A stretch of DNA of 64,000 bases from Gammaproteobacteria bacterium (GTDB taxonomy: Bacteria > Pseudomonadota > Gammaproteobacteria > Competibacterales > Competibacteraceae): NCBI GenBank assembly GCA_024235135.1, contig JACKMZ010000008.1:108735-172734 (forward strand), in the 5' to 3' direction. This document shows, one piece after another, positions 8,285 through 16,430 of this stretch. Numbering within the stretch: position 1 is the first letter of the stretch; each line of letters starts with the position of its first letter. Position numbers and translations under genes: made by a program. The notes beneath the pieces are model-generated. The model had not been told where the DNA came from. It saw only the letters and a program-made list of their open reading frames with translations, and did no database searches.

Positions 8285-10440
8285 GCGACCACTCCTATTT
8301 TCTTCTGTAGGGTAAGCAATAAGTCATAACAGTTGCCGCCCAGGTAGATGAAATCCTCCACCCCGGCTTGACGCAGGGCGTCGACCTGATCGGCCGGACG
8401 ACCGGCGATCAGCACACTCATGTCGGGCCGGGCTTGCTTGATGGCCTGGACCAGCGGAGGCGCCAGTTCGGGATAGGTATCGTCGGTGGAACAAATGACC
8501 GTCACCGCCGCGCCGGATGCGATGGCGGCCTGCGCCGCCTCGGCGGGCGTGGCGAAAGCCCCATCGCCCAGCACGGCAAAGCCGCCGACTTCCAGGAAGC
8601 CCCGCGCGAAATCCGCCCGCGCCTTGTGCTGTCGTAGGGGTCCCATGTTAGCCAGGAAGACCTTGGGCCGTTCGCCGTGGCTGGCCTGGAAGGATTCGGC
8701 CGCTTGGCGCAACGCCTCGAAGGGTTCCGCGCCGCGTTGCCGGGCAATGGGCGCGATCCGGACCGCGACGTTCTCGCCCACGCCGAGCACGACCGCGATG
8801 TCGCCCAGGGTGGCGCCGCCGGAAGCCGCCTGAATGGCCGCTTCGACGATGTTGTCGCCGCCCTGGCTAAGTTTCGCCAACGTGCTTTGGTGCCAGTCGC
8901 TGTCCACCGAGGCGCGATACGCTTTGAGTTGCGCCGTTCTGTCCCGTTGCAGAGCCGGATGATCGAGCGCCGGTCTATCCAGGGATTTTTCCTTGAGATT
9001 GGGATACAGGTTGGTGCCCACGAAGACCGCCCGGCGGCGCGCCGCGTCCGCCGCCCGCTGGCTGGCGGTTTCCGCCACATGGGCCTGGGGAAAGCCAGTC
9101 CGCAGCGCCGCGTACAGGCCGCCCTGTCGTTCCACCTGCTGGAACAGACTCCAGGTCTGGCGAGCCACGGCATCGGTCAGGCTTTCCACGTACCAGGAGC
9201 CGCCGGCGGGGTCCACGGTGCGGGCCAGATGGGATTCCTCTCGCAATACCGTATGCGTGTTGCGGGCGATGCGCCGTGAGAACTCATCGGGAGTGCGCGC
9301 CACTTCGTCGAACGGTCCCACATGCAGGCTGTTGCAGCCGCCGACCGCGCCGGCGAAAGCCTCGGCGGTGGTGCGTAACATGTTGACGTAGGGATCGCAG
9401 AGCGTTTTGTTCCAGGTCGAGGTGCGGCCATGAATGCTCATTTTCTGGGCCGCTTCGTCGCCGCCGAAGGCTTTGACGATTTTTGCCCACAGCAACCGGG
9501 CGGCGCGCAGCCGGGCGATTTCCATGAAGACATTGGAACCGATGGAAAAGGCGAAGCGGATGCGGGTGGCGATGGAATCGATGGCTAGGCCACGGTCTTG
9601 CAGGGCGCGAATGTATTCGACAGCGGTAGCCAGGGTGAATGCCAGTTCCTGAACCGTGTGGGCGCCCCCATTATGGTAAGGATGGCCGCAGACCAGCATG
9701 GTCTGCAAACGGGGCGCGTGCGCGGAGGTCCAGGCCGTGGCTTTGGCCAGGCTGTCGTAGGCGCGTTCCAGGGGCAAGGGCAAACTGCCCTGTTCGACCC
9801 AGGCGCCTAGCGGATCAGCGCCGATACAGCCCCGCAGGCCATCGGTCGGCTTGCCTAGCTGCCGCATCAAGGCCATGAGTAGAACGGTCGCCGGCAGGGC
9901 CAGGCTGCCGGATTGAATGAAAATGGGTATTTCTTCCAGGTCGACGCTGTCCAGGGCGCGCCGCAGGTCTTCCACGCTGGCCAGGGACAACCCGCCTTGT
10001 CCGATCATTTCGGCCGCCGCCCTATCGGCATCCAGGCCCGCGCAGGTCGCTTTGTCCAGAACCATGTTGACTGCGGTCTGGCCCCGTTCCAGGTCGGCGC
10101 GCAACGCCTGATTGAAGGCTTCGGGAGTGGCGTTGAGCAGTTCCTGGCACACCGTCCAGGGCTGCTGTACTTGGCCGAGCGGATCGGTGGCGCGTACGTA
10201 GGGCGCAAACCCCGGTAGCGATTCCAGGTGTGGCAACGCCGCAATGTCCTCTTGTTGGTATAAGGGTTGCAGGGCGATGCCTTCGTAGGTCTGGGTGATC
10301 AGCTTTTTATCGAAAGGCGCTCCTTTGAGCACCTTCTCAACGGCTTGCCGCCACTCGTCATAGGCGGTGGCGGGAAACTCGCTGAACAGAGGGCCGGCGC
10401 TGTCGCCCGTCTGTTGTTTGGTGTGGGGTTGGGTTGTCAT
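8281..10440 (-). CDS. mutA: Methylmalonyl-CoA mutase small subunit
   Basis: 719 residues from the ATG at 10440 (MTTQPHTKQQ); an upstream in-frame ATG at 10458 adds six residues. It shares the mutase fold with MutB, but at the B12 motif position it reads NMGPLRQHKARADFA, without DxHxxG. That is the normal state of the non-catalytic subunit in heterodimeric mutases. Its 3' end overlaps mutB by four bases. The upstream region (10441-11038) separates it from the divergent nif cluster; no mutA promoter is obvious. Confidence 0.95.
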   Translation of the reverse strand: MTTQPHTKQQTGDSAGPLFSEFPATAYDEWRQAVEKVLKGAPFDKKLITQTYEGIALQPLYQQEDIAALPHLESLPGFAPYVRATDPLGQVQQPWTVCQELLNATPEAFNQALRADLERGQTAVNMVLDKATCAGLDADRAAAEMIGQGGLSLASVEDLRRALDSVDLEEIPIFIQSGSLALPATVLLMALMRQLGKPTDGLRGCIGADPLGAWVEQGSLPLPLERAYDSLAKATAWTSAHAPRLQTMLVCGHPYHNGGAHTVQELAFTLATAVEYIRALQDRGLAIDSIATRIRFAFSIGSNVFMEIARLRAARLLWAKIVKAFGGDEAAQKMSIHGRTSTWNKTLCDPYVNMLRTTAEAFAGAVGGCNSLHVGPFDEVARTPDEFSRRIARNTHTVLREESHLARTVDPAGGSWYVESLTDAVARQTWSLFQQVERQGGLYAALRTGFPQAHVAETASQRAADAARRRAVFVGTNLYPNLKEKSLDRPALDHPALQRDRTAQLKAYRASVDSDWHQSTLAKLSQGGDNIVEAAIQAASGGATLGDIAVVLGVGENVAVRIAPIARQRGAEPFEALRQAAESFQASHGERPKVFLANMGPLRQHKARADFARGFLEVGGFAVLGDGAFATPAEAAQAAIASGAAVTVICSTDDTYPELAPPLVQAIKQARPDMSVLIAGRPADQVDALRQAGVEDFIYLGGNCYDLLLTLQKKIGVVA

Positions 10441-10671
10441 GCGCGTCTCCCAGTGCACTTAATCGGGTCGATAATAGCGGCGGTGAGAACGATTCGGACG
10501 ATCACATCCAAGAATCATATCGGCGGGTTGGGGGGTGGTGGCGCTGGAACCACCGGCGTCATCTGAGGTCAAGGAAGTGACAATGACTAGAATCACGCAA
10601 CCGCCTGCAAAGGACTTTGTGGTGTTTTCTACATTGAAAAGAATAAGTATACCGAGACCGCTCACGGGCGG

Positions 10672-10890
10672 CTACGCATAAACCGCCACTTCCTTAATCG
10701 CCATCAATTCACCGGCGCTCAAATAGCGGACCGGGCCTTCCTCGCGCTAACGAATCGTCGTTCGCAAACCACCCTCCAATCGACCCTGAAATCGGGTTGG
10801 CCGTTTCGCGTAAAACGACTCCAGGACACGATACACCGCTTGGATTCCGGTTGTCGCCAACCCGACAAGTCGGGCACCGATTTGTCGCAT
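10672..10890 (-). pseudogene. decayed small ORF with in-frame amber stop
   Basis: On the minus strand an ATG at 10890 opens 47 codons (MRQIGARLVGLATTGIQAVY...) to a TAG at 10749-10747. The same frame then continues for 24 more sense codons (REEGPVRYLSAGELMAIKEV...) before a second TAG. Both halves have protein-like composition, suggesting one former gene interrupted by a nonsense change. No family is recognised. It lies in the mutA-nifF divergent gap and overlaps the NifA-type site, so it is unlikely to be under coding selection now. Confidence 0.3.
10852..10867. promoter_or_regulatory. NifA upstream activator sequence (TGT-N10-ACA)
   Basis: TGT at 10852-10854 and ACA at 10865-10867 are separated by exactly ten bases, the consensus NifA enhancer. 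It lies about 95 bases upstream of the -24 element of the sigma-54 promoter before nifF, a normal enhancer distance. A second, imperfect copy (TGT-N10-ACC) starts at 10883. Confidence 0.75.
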
Positions 10891-10961
10891 ACCCTACCTC
10901 GCTATTCTTCGGTCTGATTCTCTAACAGCCATTAGATCAGTGACTTATCTGGTTGCTGGGG

Positions 10962-10978
10962 CTGGCATAAGGTTTGCC
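10962..10978 (+). promoter_or_regulatory. Sigma-54 (-24/-12) promoter of the nif operon
   Basis: CTGGCATAAGGTTTGCC contains GG (10964-10965) and GC (10976-10977) separated by ten bases, the strict spacing of RpoN promoters, within TGGCAT and TTGCC. It predicts transcription starting near 10989, about 50 bases before the nifF ATG. Together with the upstream NifA-type site it makes nifF and the following nif genes a NifA/RpoN-dependent unit. Confidence 0.8.
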
Positions 10979-11038
10979 GGAAGCTCAAATGAATACGCGC
11001 CTGATTTCTCCATTCACCGCATTGAGAGGTTGTGCACC

Positions 11039-11563
11039 ATGGCAAAAGTTGGTTTGTTCTTCGCGACCGATACGGGCAATACCCGTAAGGTCGCCAAAAT
11101 GATCAAAAAGCAATTCGAAGAGGGCGAAATCCAGTTGTACAACGTCACCAAGGCGACCGCCGAGGAACTGCAACAGTACGATTCGCTGATTTTCGGCACG
11201 CCCACCTTGGGCGATGGCGAGCTTCCCGATACCTTGCTGGAGTTCATGCCCACCCTGGAAAGCGTCTCTTTCAGCGGTAAGACGGTGGCCCTGTACGGCT
11301 TGGGCGATCAGGAAGGCTATCCCGACGAATTCGTGGACGCCCTGGGCATTCTCTACAAGAAGCTGAAAAAACTCGGCGCCACCTTCGTGGGTTCCTGGCC
11401 CAACGATGGCTACGAGTTCGAAAAATCCAAGGCGTTGGTCGATGATGCGTTTGTCGGTCTGGTCATTGACCAGGACAACCAAGCCGATCTGACCGGAGAG
11501 CGTGTGGAGGAATGGCTGGAGCAAGTCAAGCCATTACTGCTGAAAGAAGCCGTGGCAGGCTAG
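11039..11563 (+). CDS. nifF: Nif-specific flavodoxin
   Basis: 174 residues from the ATG at 11039 (MAKVGLFFATDTGNT), preceded by a GAGAGGT ribosome-binding site. The longer frame opening at 10940 would start inside the promoter region and is rejected. The FMN phosphate loop is ATDTGNT (residues 9-15). The flavin-stacking loops are FGTPTLGDGELPD and YGLGDQEGYPDEF. It is a long-chain flavodoxin that donates electrons to nitrogenase reductase. It is first behind the sigma-54 promoter and 59 bases ahead of nifE. Confidence 0.93.
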   Translation: MAKVGLFFATDTGNTRKVAKMIKKQFEEGEIQLYNVTKATAEELQQYDSLIFGTPTLGDGELPDTLLEFMPTLESVSFSGKTVALYGLGDQEGYPDEFVDALGILYKKLKKLGATFVGSWPNDGYEFEKSKALVDDAFVGLVIDQDNQADLTGERVEEWLEQVKPLLLKEAVAG

Positions 11564-11622
11564 CGCGGCCCGTCAGACCTTCGCACCGCCGAAGTCCTTA
11601 ACCCGTTACCAGCGGTTAGACC

Positions 11623-13017
11623 ATGAAAGCCAGCGACATCGCCGCACTGTTGAACGAGCCAGCCTGTGCTCACAATGCCAAATCCAAGTCCGGTTGTGCT
11701 CGGGCCCAGCCCGGAGCCACGGCGGGCGGTTGCGCTTTTGACGGCGCACAGATATCCCTGTTGCCTGTCGCCGACGTGGCGCACATCGTTCACGGACCTA
11801 TCGCTTGCGCCGGCAATTCCTGGGATAACCGCGGTACGCGCTCGACCGGCCCCACCCTGTTCAAAATCGGTTTGACGACCGATCTTACGGAGCAGGACGT
11901 CATCATGGGCCGAGGCGAGAAGCGGCTGTTCTATTCGATCAAGCAAGCCATCGACAACTATCGACCGGCCGCCGTGTTCGTCTACAACACGTGCGTGCCG
12001 GCCCTCACCGGCGACGATCTGGTGGCGGTTTGCAAAGCCGCGCAGGACCGGTGGAACGTGCCGGTCGTGCCGGTGGACGCCGCGGGGTTTTATGGCAACA
12101 AGAACATGGGCAACCGTATCGCCGGCGAGACCATGCTGAATTACGTGGTGGGGACCCGCGAGCCGGAGCCCCCGCCAGTCGACCCCCTGCGGCCGGATCT
12201 CAAAGTGCATGACATCAACCTCATCGGCGAGTACAACATCGCCGGCGAGATGTGGCATGTCATGCCGCTCTTCGACGAACTGGGCCTGCGCATGCTGTGC
12301 GCGCTTTCCGGCGATACGCGCTATCGGGAAATCCAGACCATGCACCGGGCGGAAGTCAGCATGGTGGTCTGTTCCCGCGCCCAGCTCAATGTGGCCCGTA
12401 AACTCCAGGAACGCTATGGCATTCCCTGGTTCGAGGGCAGTTTCTACGGCGTCACCGATACGTCCAACGCCTTGCGGGATTTCGCCCGCTTGTTGCAGGA
12501 CCCCGAATTGACGGCCCGTACCGAAGCCTTAATCAGCCGCGAGGAAAGCCGTATGCACGAGCTCCTGAAGCCCTGGCGCGCGCGGCTGGAGGGTAAACGG
12601 GTACTGTTGTATACCGGCGGCGTGAAATCCTGGTCCATCGTATCCGCTTTGCAGGATCTGGGCATGAAAGTCGTGGCCTCCGGCACCAAGAAATCCACCG
12701 AGGAGGACAAGGAGCGCATCAGGCAGCTCATGGGCGAGGACGCCCGCCTGTTCGACGAAGGCAGCCCCCGCGCCCTTCTCAATGTCGCCGAGGAGTACCA
12801 CGTCGACATGCTGGTAGCCGGAGGGCGCAACATGTACACCGCTATTAAGGCCCGCCTGCCGTTCCTGGACATCAATCAGGAGCGCGAACACGGATACGCC
12901 GGTTATCAAGGCATGCTGGAATTGGCCCGGCAATTGACGCGCACCCTGGAAAGCCCGGTGTGGCGGGCGGTGCGTGCCCCGGCGCCTTGGCAAGATTCGC
13001 TGGAGATCACCTCATGA
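11623..13017 (+). CDS. nifE: Nitrogenase iron-molybdenum cofactor biosynthesis protein NifE
   Basis: 464 residues. Paralogue of NifD; with NifN it forms the scaffold on which the FeMo-cofactor precursor is matured. The cluster cysteines at C37 (GGCAFDGA), C62 (PIACAGNSWDNRG) and C124 (YNTCVPALTGDD) are present. The GPIACAGNSWDNRG signature identifies NifE rather than NifD. It overlaps nifN by four bases (ATGA) and is likely on the nifF transcript. Confidence 0.97.
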   Translation: MKASDIAALLNEPACAHNAKSKSGCARAQPGATAGGCAFDGAQISLLPVADVAHIVHGPIACAGNSWDNRGTRSTGPTLFKIGLTTDLTEQDVIMGRGEKRLFYSIKQAIDNYRPAAVFVYNTCVPALTGDDLVAVCKAAQDRWNVPVVPVDAAGFYGNKNMGNRIAGETMLNYVVGTREPEPPPVDPLRPDLKVHDINLIGEYNIAGEMWHVMPLFDELGLRMLCALSGDTRYREIQTMHRAEVSMVVCSRAQLNVARKLQERYGIPWFEGSFYGVTDTSNALRDFARLLQDPELTARTEALISREESRMHELLKPWRARLEGKRVLLYTGGVKSWSIVSALQDLGMKVVASGTKKSTEEDKERIRQLMGEDARLFDEGSPRALLNVAEEYHVDMLVAGGRNMYTAIKARLPFLDINQEREHGYAGYQGMLELARQLTRTLESPVWRAVRAPAPWQDSLEITS

Positions 13018-14441
13018 CTAAGATAGTCCGGCGCAGCAAGCCGCTGTCCGTCAATCCCCTGAAGTCCAGCCAACCGCTGGGGGCGACGCTGGCCATGCTG
13101 GGGTTGAACCGCACCATGCCGATACTGCACGGCTCCCAAGGGTGCAGCGCCTTCGCCAAGGTATTTCTGGTGCGCCATTTCCGTGAACCGATTCCCTTGC
13201 AGACCACCGCCATGGACTCCGTATCCAGCATCATGGGCGCGGACGACAATCTGCTCGAAGGTTTGCAGACTCTGTGCGAGAAGGCCAAGCCCGCGGTGAT
13301 CGGCGTGTTGACCACGGGGCTGTCCGAGACGCAGGGCGCGGACATCGTCCGCGTGCTCAAGGAATTCCGGGATCGCCATCCCGAATATCAAGCCGTGCGC
13401 ATTCTTCCGGTGAATACGCCGGATTTCAGCGGCTGTCTGGAGACTGGGTTCGCGGCGGCGGTGCAAGCCATGATCGACAATTGGGTGCCGAACGCTGAAT
13501 CGGCAGGCACCCGTCCCGGTCGGCGGCCGCGGCAGGTGAATGTGTTGTGCGGCGCTTTGCTGACGCCCGGCGATCTGGAAACCCTCAAGGATCTCATCGG
13601 CCGGTTCGGATTGCATCCGGTCATGATTCCCGACATATCCGATTCCCTGGACGGCCATTTGACGGAAATCGATTTCAGCCCCGTGACTCAGGGCGGTACG
13701 CCCGCCAGCGCCTTCGCGACCTTAGGCGACGCCGCCGCGACCCTGGTGGTCGGCGCTTCCCTGGAAGCCGCCGCCGATCTGTTGCAGCAGCGCACTGGGG
13801 TGCCGGATCATCGCTTCGATCATCTGGTGGGCCTGGAAGCCGTGGACCGGCTGGTGATGACTCTCGCGGGCATCAGCGGGCAGGCGGTTCCCGCGCTGTT
13901 GGAACGGCAGCGTGCGCAGCTTCAGGACGCCATGCTGGATACCCATTTCATGCTGACCCAGGCGCGTATCGCGGTGGCCGCCGATGCCGATCTGCTGCAC
14001 GCCTTCGGTAGCCTGCTGGCGGAAATGGGGGCCGACGTGGTGGCCGCCGTCACGCCGGATAAAGCGCCTGTGTTGGAACGGACGCCGATTGCCGAAGTGA
14101 AGATCGGCGATCTGGAAGACCTGGAAATGGCCGTGCGCGAACGCGGCGCGGAACTCGTCATCGGCAGTTCGCACGCCGCCGATACGGCTCAGCGCCTGGG
14201 CTTGCCTTTGTTGCGGGCGGGTTTTCCGCTGTATGACCTGATAGGCGGTTACCAGCGCACCTGGATCGGCTACGCCGGTACGCGCCAAACGCTGTTCGAT
14301 TTGGCCAATATCCTGCTCAATCACAACCAGCATGAAATTGAGCCCTATCACTCCCTCTATTCCCCCAAATCCGATTATCGACAGGAAGGGCCCCACCATG
14401 AGCTTGCAGAAGCATCTGCGGATTCTAGCTGGCGGAGTTGA
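13014..14441 (+). CDS. nifN: Nitrogenase iron-molybdenum cofactor biosynthesis protein NifN
   Basis: 475 residues from the ATG at 13014 (MTKIVRRSKPLSVNP), four-base overlap with nifE. The frame upstream to 12960 lies inside nifE and is not used. It is the NifK-like partner of NifE. The N-terminal segment NRTMPILHGSQGCSAFAKV carries the conserved cysteine C44. Its last 44 bases overlap nifX, a tight coupling typical of nifENX. Confidence 0.96.
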   Translation: MTKIVRRSKPLSVNPLKSSQPLGATLAMLGLNRTMPILHGSQGCSAFAKVFLVRHFREPIPLQTTAMDSVSSIMGADDNLLEGLQTLCEKAKPAVIGVLTTGLSETQGADIVRVLKEFRDRHPEYQAVRILPVNTPDFSGCLETGFAAAVQAMIDNWVPNAESAGTRPGRRPRQVNVLCGALLTPGDLETLKDLIGRFGLHPVMIPDISDSLDGHLTEIDFSPVTQGGTPASAFATLGDAAATLVVGASLEAAADLLQQRTGVPDHRFDHLVGLEAVDRLVMTLAGISGQAVPALLERQRAQLQDAMLDTHFMLTQARIAVAADADLLHAFGSLLAEMGADVVAAVTPDKAPVLERTPIAEVKIGDLEDLEMAVRERGAELVIGSSHAADTAQRLGLPLLRAGFPLYDLIGGYQRTWIGYAGTRQTLFDLANILLNHNQHEIEPYHSLYSPKSDYRQEGPHHELAEASADSSWRS

Positions 14442-14883
14442 AGAAACGCGGCCCGATGACAGTCTGAATGTGGCCTTCGCCACGACGGACCGCAAGCACG
14501 TCGATCAGCATTTCGGCGCCGCTCAGGCATTCGCGGTTTATTCCATCAATCCCGATCATGCCAGCCTGGTCGAATATGCGCAGTTCGGCGAACTGAAATT
14601 CGACGGCCACGAGGACAAACTCGCGCCCAAGCTGGCGTTGCTGAAAGGTTGCGCAGCGGTTTACTGCCAGGCGGTCGGTGGCTCGGCCATCCGGCAGTTG
14701 ATGGCGGTGGGCATACAACCGGTGCGGGTCGAGGAAAGGGCGCCCATCGATCAGCTGATACGGGATTTGCAGGCTGACTGGCGGGACGGTAACGCGCCGT
14801 GGGTGCAAAAAGCTCTGCAACGCCGACAAGCGCCGACAGACGACCGCTTTGCCGCGATGGAATCGGAGGGCTGGCAGGAATGA
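14398..14883 (+). CDS. nifX: Nitrogen fixation protein NifX
   Basis: 161 residues from the ATG at 14398 (MSLQKHLRILAGG); the in-frame start at 14332 lies deeper in nifN and is less likely. NifX/NafY-type fold, binding FeMo-cofactor precursors (NifB-co/VK-cluster) for transfer between NifB, NifEN and apo-nitrogenase. The domain spans about residues 25-130 with VAFATTDRKHVDQHFGAA near its start. The stop overlaps the next start by four bases. Confidence 0.94.
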   Translation: MSLQKHLRILAGGVEETRPDDSLNVAFATTDRKHVDQHFGAAQAFAVYSINPDHASLVEYAQFGELKFDGHEDKLAPKLALLKGCAAVYCQAVGGSAIRQLMAVGIQPVRVEERAPIDQLIRDLQADWRDGNAPWVQKALQRRQAPTDDRFAAMESEGWQE

Positions 14884-15392
14884 CGGAGTCATCTCCCGTA
14901 TCCCCAGCCGGAGATATGGCTAATGGCCGGACACTGGCCGTGGAGGCCGACGACCCTGCGCTAAGCTCGCCTTTCGTCTTGGAACTGCTCGTCCATATCA
15001 ACGCCATGGATCGTTTCGGGCTATACGAGGGTCGCGCGCCGGAATGGCTGCTCGATCACTTTATTCTGACCAAGGAACGCAAGCGTGCGCTGCCCTTGGT
15101 AGGCAATCCCGATCAGCGGACCATCAATCGTTTGACGGCGTTCTACAACGCCGTTGCGTCGCTGATTGAACGCCACAGCGGCTTGATGGCCGCGCCGGTC
15201 ATCCGCCTGAGCGCCGAGGGGTTCGGGCGGGTGCTTATCGTCGTTGGCAAGCTCGTGGTGGCGGACAGAAGTCTGCGCGACGTACACCGCTTCGGATTCC
15301 GCAGCCTGGCCAAGCTGCAGGATGAGGGCGACAAATTGGTCGGCGACGCTCTGAAGTGGATCCGTGACTATCCTGATGTCGCTGCACTGTAG
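14880..15392 (+). CDS. NifX-associated nitrogen fixation protein (DUF269)
   Basis: 170 residues from the ATG at 14880, in ATGA overlap with the nifX stop. The DUF269/Nfu-independent NifX-associated family is recognised from MDRFGLYEGRAPEWLLDHFI, KRALPLVGNPDQ and the C-terminal VADRSLRDVHRFGF. Found next to nifX in Mo-nitrogenase operons; its biochemical role is not established. An ~80-base gap separates it from fdxB. Confidence 0.93.
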   Translation: MTESSPVSPAGDMANGRTLAVEADDPALSSPFVLELLVHINAMDRFGLYEGRAPEWLLDHFILTKERKRALPLVGNPDQRTINRLTAFYNAVASLIERHSGLMAAPVIRLSAEGFGRVLIVVGKLVVADRSLRDVHRFGFRSLAKLQDEGDKLVGDALKWIRDYPDVAAL

Positions 15393-15472
15393 CGGTGGAT
15401 GGATTTCTGATCAGCCAGGGGCTGTTCGTTGTGACCGTGTAATCAACCCACAACATCTATGAGGTAAATACA

Positions 15473-15805
15473 ATGGGTGAAGGAAATGTAATCACCGGCT
15501 TGACCTTGGGCGGCACGCCTTGGACGCCGCAGTTCGTGACCGCGTTGAATGAGTCCACCTGCATTGGCTGTGGACGTTGCTTCAAGGTGTGTCCGCGTGA
15601 TGTGCTGGAAATCGTGCAACGGGCCCTGGATGAAGTGTCCGATGATGATGATGATGATGATGACGACGACGATTTTGACGATGACGATAGCGATAACTCC
15701 TATATGACGCTGGCCAACGTCAAGGACTGCATCGGTTGTGAAGCCTGTTCGCGGGTTTGTCCCAAGAAGTGTTTCACGCATTCACCGCTGCCGGTGGCTG
15801 CCTGA
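15473..15805 (+). CDS. fdxB: Nif-specific ferredoxin III with poly-aspartate loop
   Basis: 110 residues. Two cysteine clusters, C30-x2-C-x2-C-x3-C40 (CIGCGRCFKVCP) and C86-x2-C-x2-C-x3-C96 (CIGCEACSRVCP), bind two [4Fe-4S] centres. Between them lies an extremely acidic loop: 11 consecutive Asp (57-67), Phe, four Asp, Ser, Asp. The DNA there (15641-15686) is a GAT/GAC run. FdxB proteins normally have a short acidic linker here, so this is an exaggerated version. The role is low-potential electron supply for nitrogenase or cofactor assembly. The next gene follows after 17 bases. Confidence 0.92.
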   Translation: MGEGNVITGLTLGGTPWTPQFVTALNESTCIGCGRCFKVCPRDVLEIVQRALDEVSDDDDDDDDDDDFDDDDSDNSYMTLANVKDCIGCEACSRVCPKKCFTHSPLPVAA

Positions 15806-15822
15806 CGAATAACGGCCCAGGG

Positions 15823-16275
15823 ATGAACGGCGACGTTGCCGGTTGGCCATTAGCCAGACTGGCGCGTTTGATTCTGTACCACAAACACCCGATCAGCGCC
15901 CGGACCCATTTTTTGCAGTTTCAGGACGGTGGGATCTGCGCCTTCGAATCTCTTCCGAAGTCGGCGCGAATACTGGAGCGGGGTTGTTGTTCCACTGTGG
16001 TGGTCGTTCATCCCAAGCCACTATTGGCCCAAGCGGAACGGTGGATACGTTTGCCACCGGGATCACTCGTCCGGGAGGGCGGTTTCCAAGAGCATGTGGC
16101 GGCGGCGGACGAAATCTTATCTATTTATCTTGCGCGTATTGAAATGATGGACCCGCCTTTGACCGCCGCCGCGTGGCTGGGCTGCCGCTTCGTTCCTCTG
16201 ACCGAGACACGGCAAGTGGTAGCCGCTGAACGGGAATTGTTACGAAGGGCTTATCAGATCATCATGGAGGGCTAA
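15823..16275 (+). CDS. nif-cluster protein of unknown function, 150 aa
   Basis: 150 residues from the ATG at 15823 (MNGDVAGWPLARL); the longer frame to 15757 runs into fdxB. It sits 17 bases after fdxB, so it is likely co-transcribed with the nif genes. Soluble, with no signal peptide or membrane segment. Notable stretches are LILYHKHPISARTHFLQF, a cysteine pair in ERGCCSTVVVVHPKP, and WLGCRFVPLTETRQVV near the C-terminus. I do not recognise a named family. The position suggests a role in nitrogen fixation, for example cofactor or electron-transfer support, but that is inference. Confidence 0.7.
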   Translation: MNGDVAGWPLARLARLILYHKHPISARTHFLQFQDGGICAFESLPKSARILERGCCSTVVVVHPKPLLAQAERWIRLPPGSLVREGGFQEHVAAADEILSIYLARIEMMDPPLTAAAWLGCRFVPLTETRQVVAAERELLRRAYQIIMEG

Positions 16276-16333
16276 GAGAGGTATTGATTTTGCATATAAA
16301 TTAAGGGGAATAGGAGGAGATCTGGGAAGATCG

Positions 16334-16374
16334 GGAACGGCGTGTGACGGCCATTTACTAGATACGGCCGTTCC
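16334..16374. other. stem-loop between nif-linked genes
   Basis: GGAACGGC (16334-16341) pairs with GCCGTTCC (16367-16374), 8 bp, and a smaller GGCC/GGCC repeat sits inside the loop. It lies after the 150-aa gene and before the next gene. There is no T-run, so it may be a transcript-stabilising structure, a weak terminator or an operator. Confidence 0.4.
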
Positions 16375-16430
16375 GAGGGGAATTCAGCAAAGCGGTTTGT
16401 AGTTGAAATAAATATAAGAGGTTATAGGGC

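Noticed and set aside
8281..10440. Loss of the B12 motif in mutA as an anomaly
   Set aside because: The small subunit of heterodimeric methylmalonyl-CoA mutase normally lacks DxHxxG.
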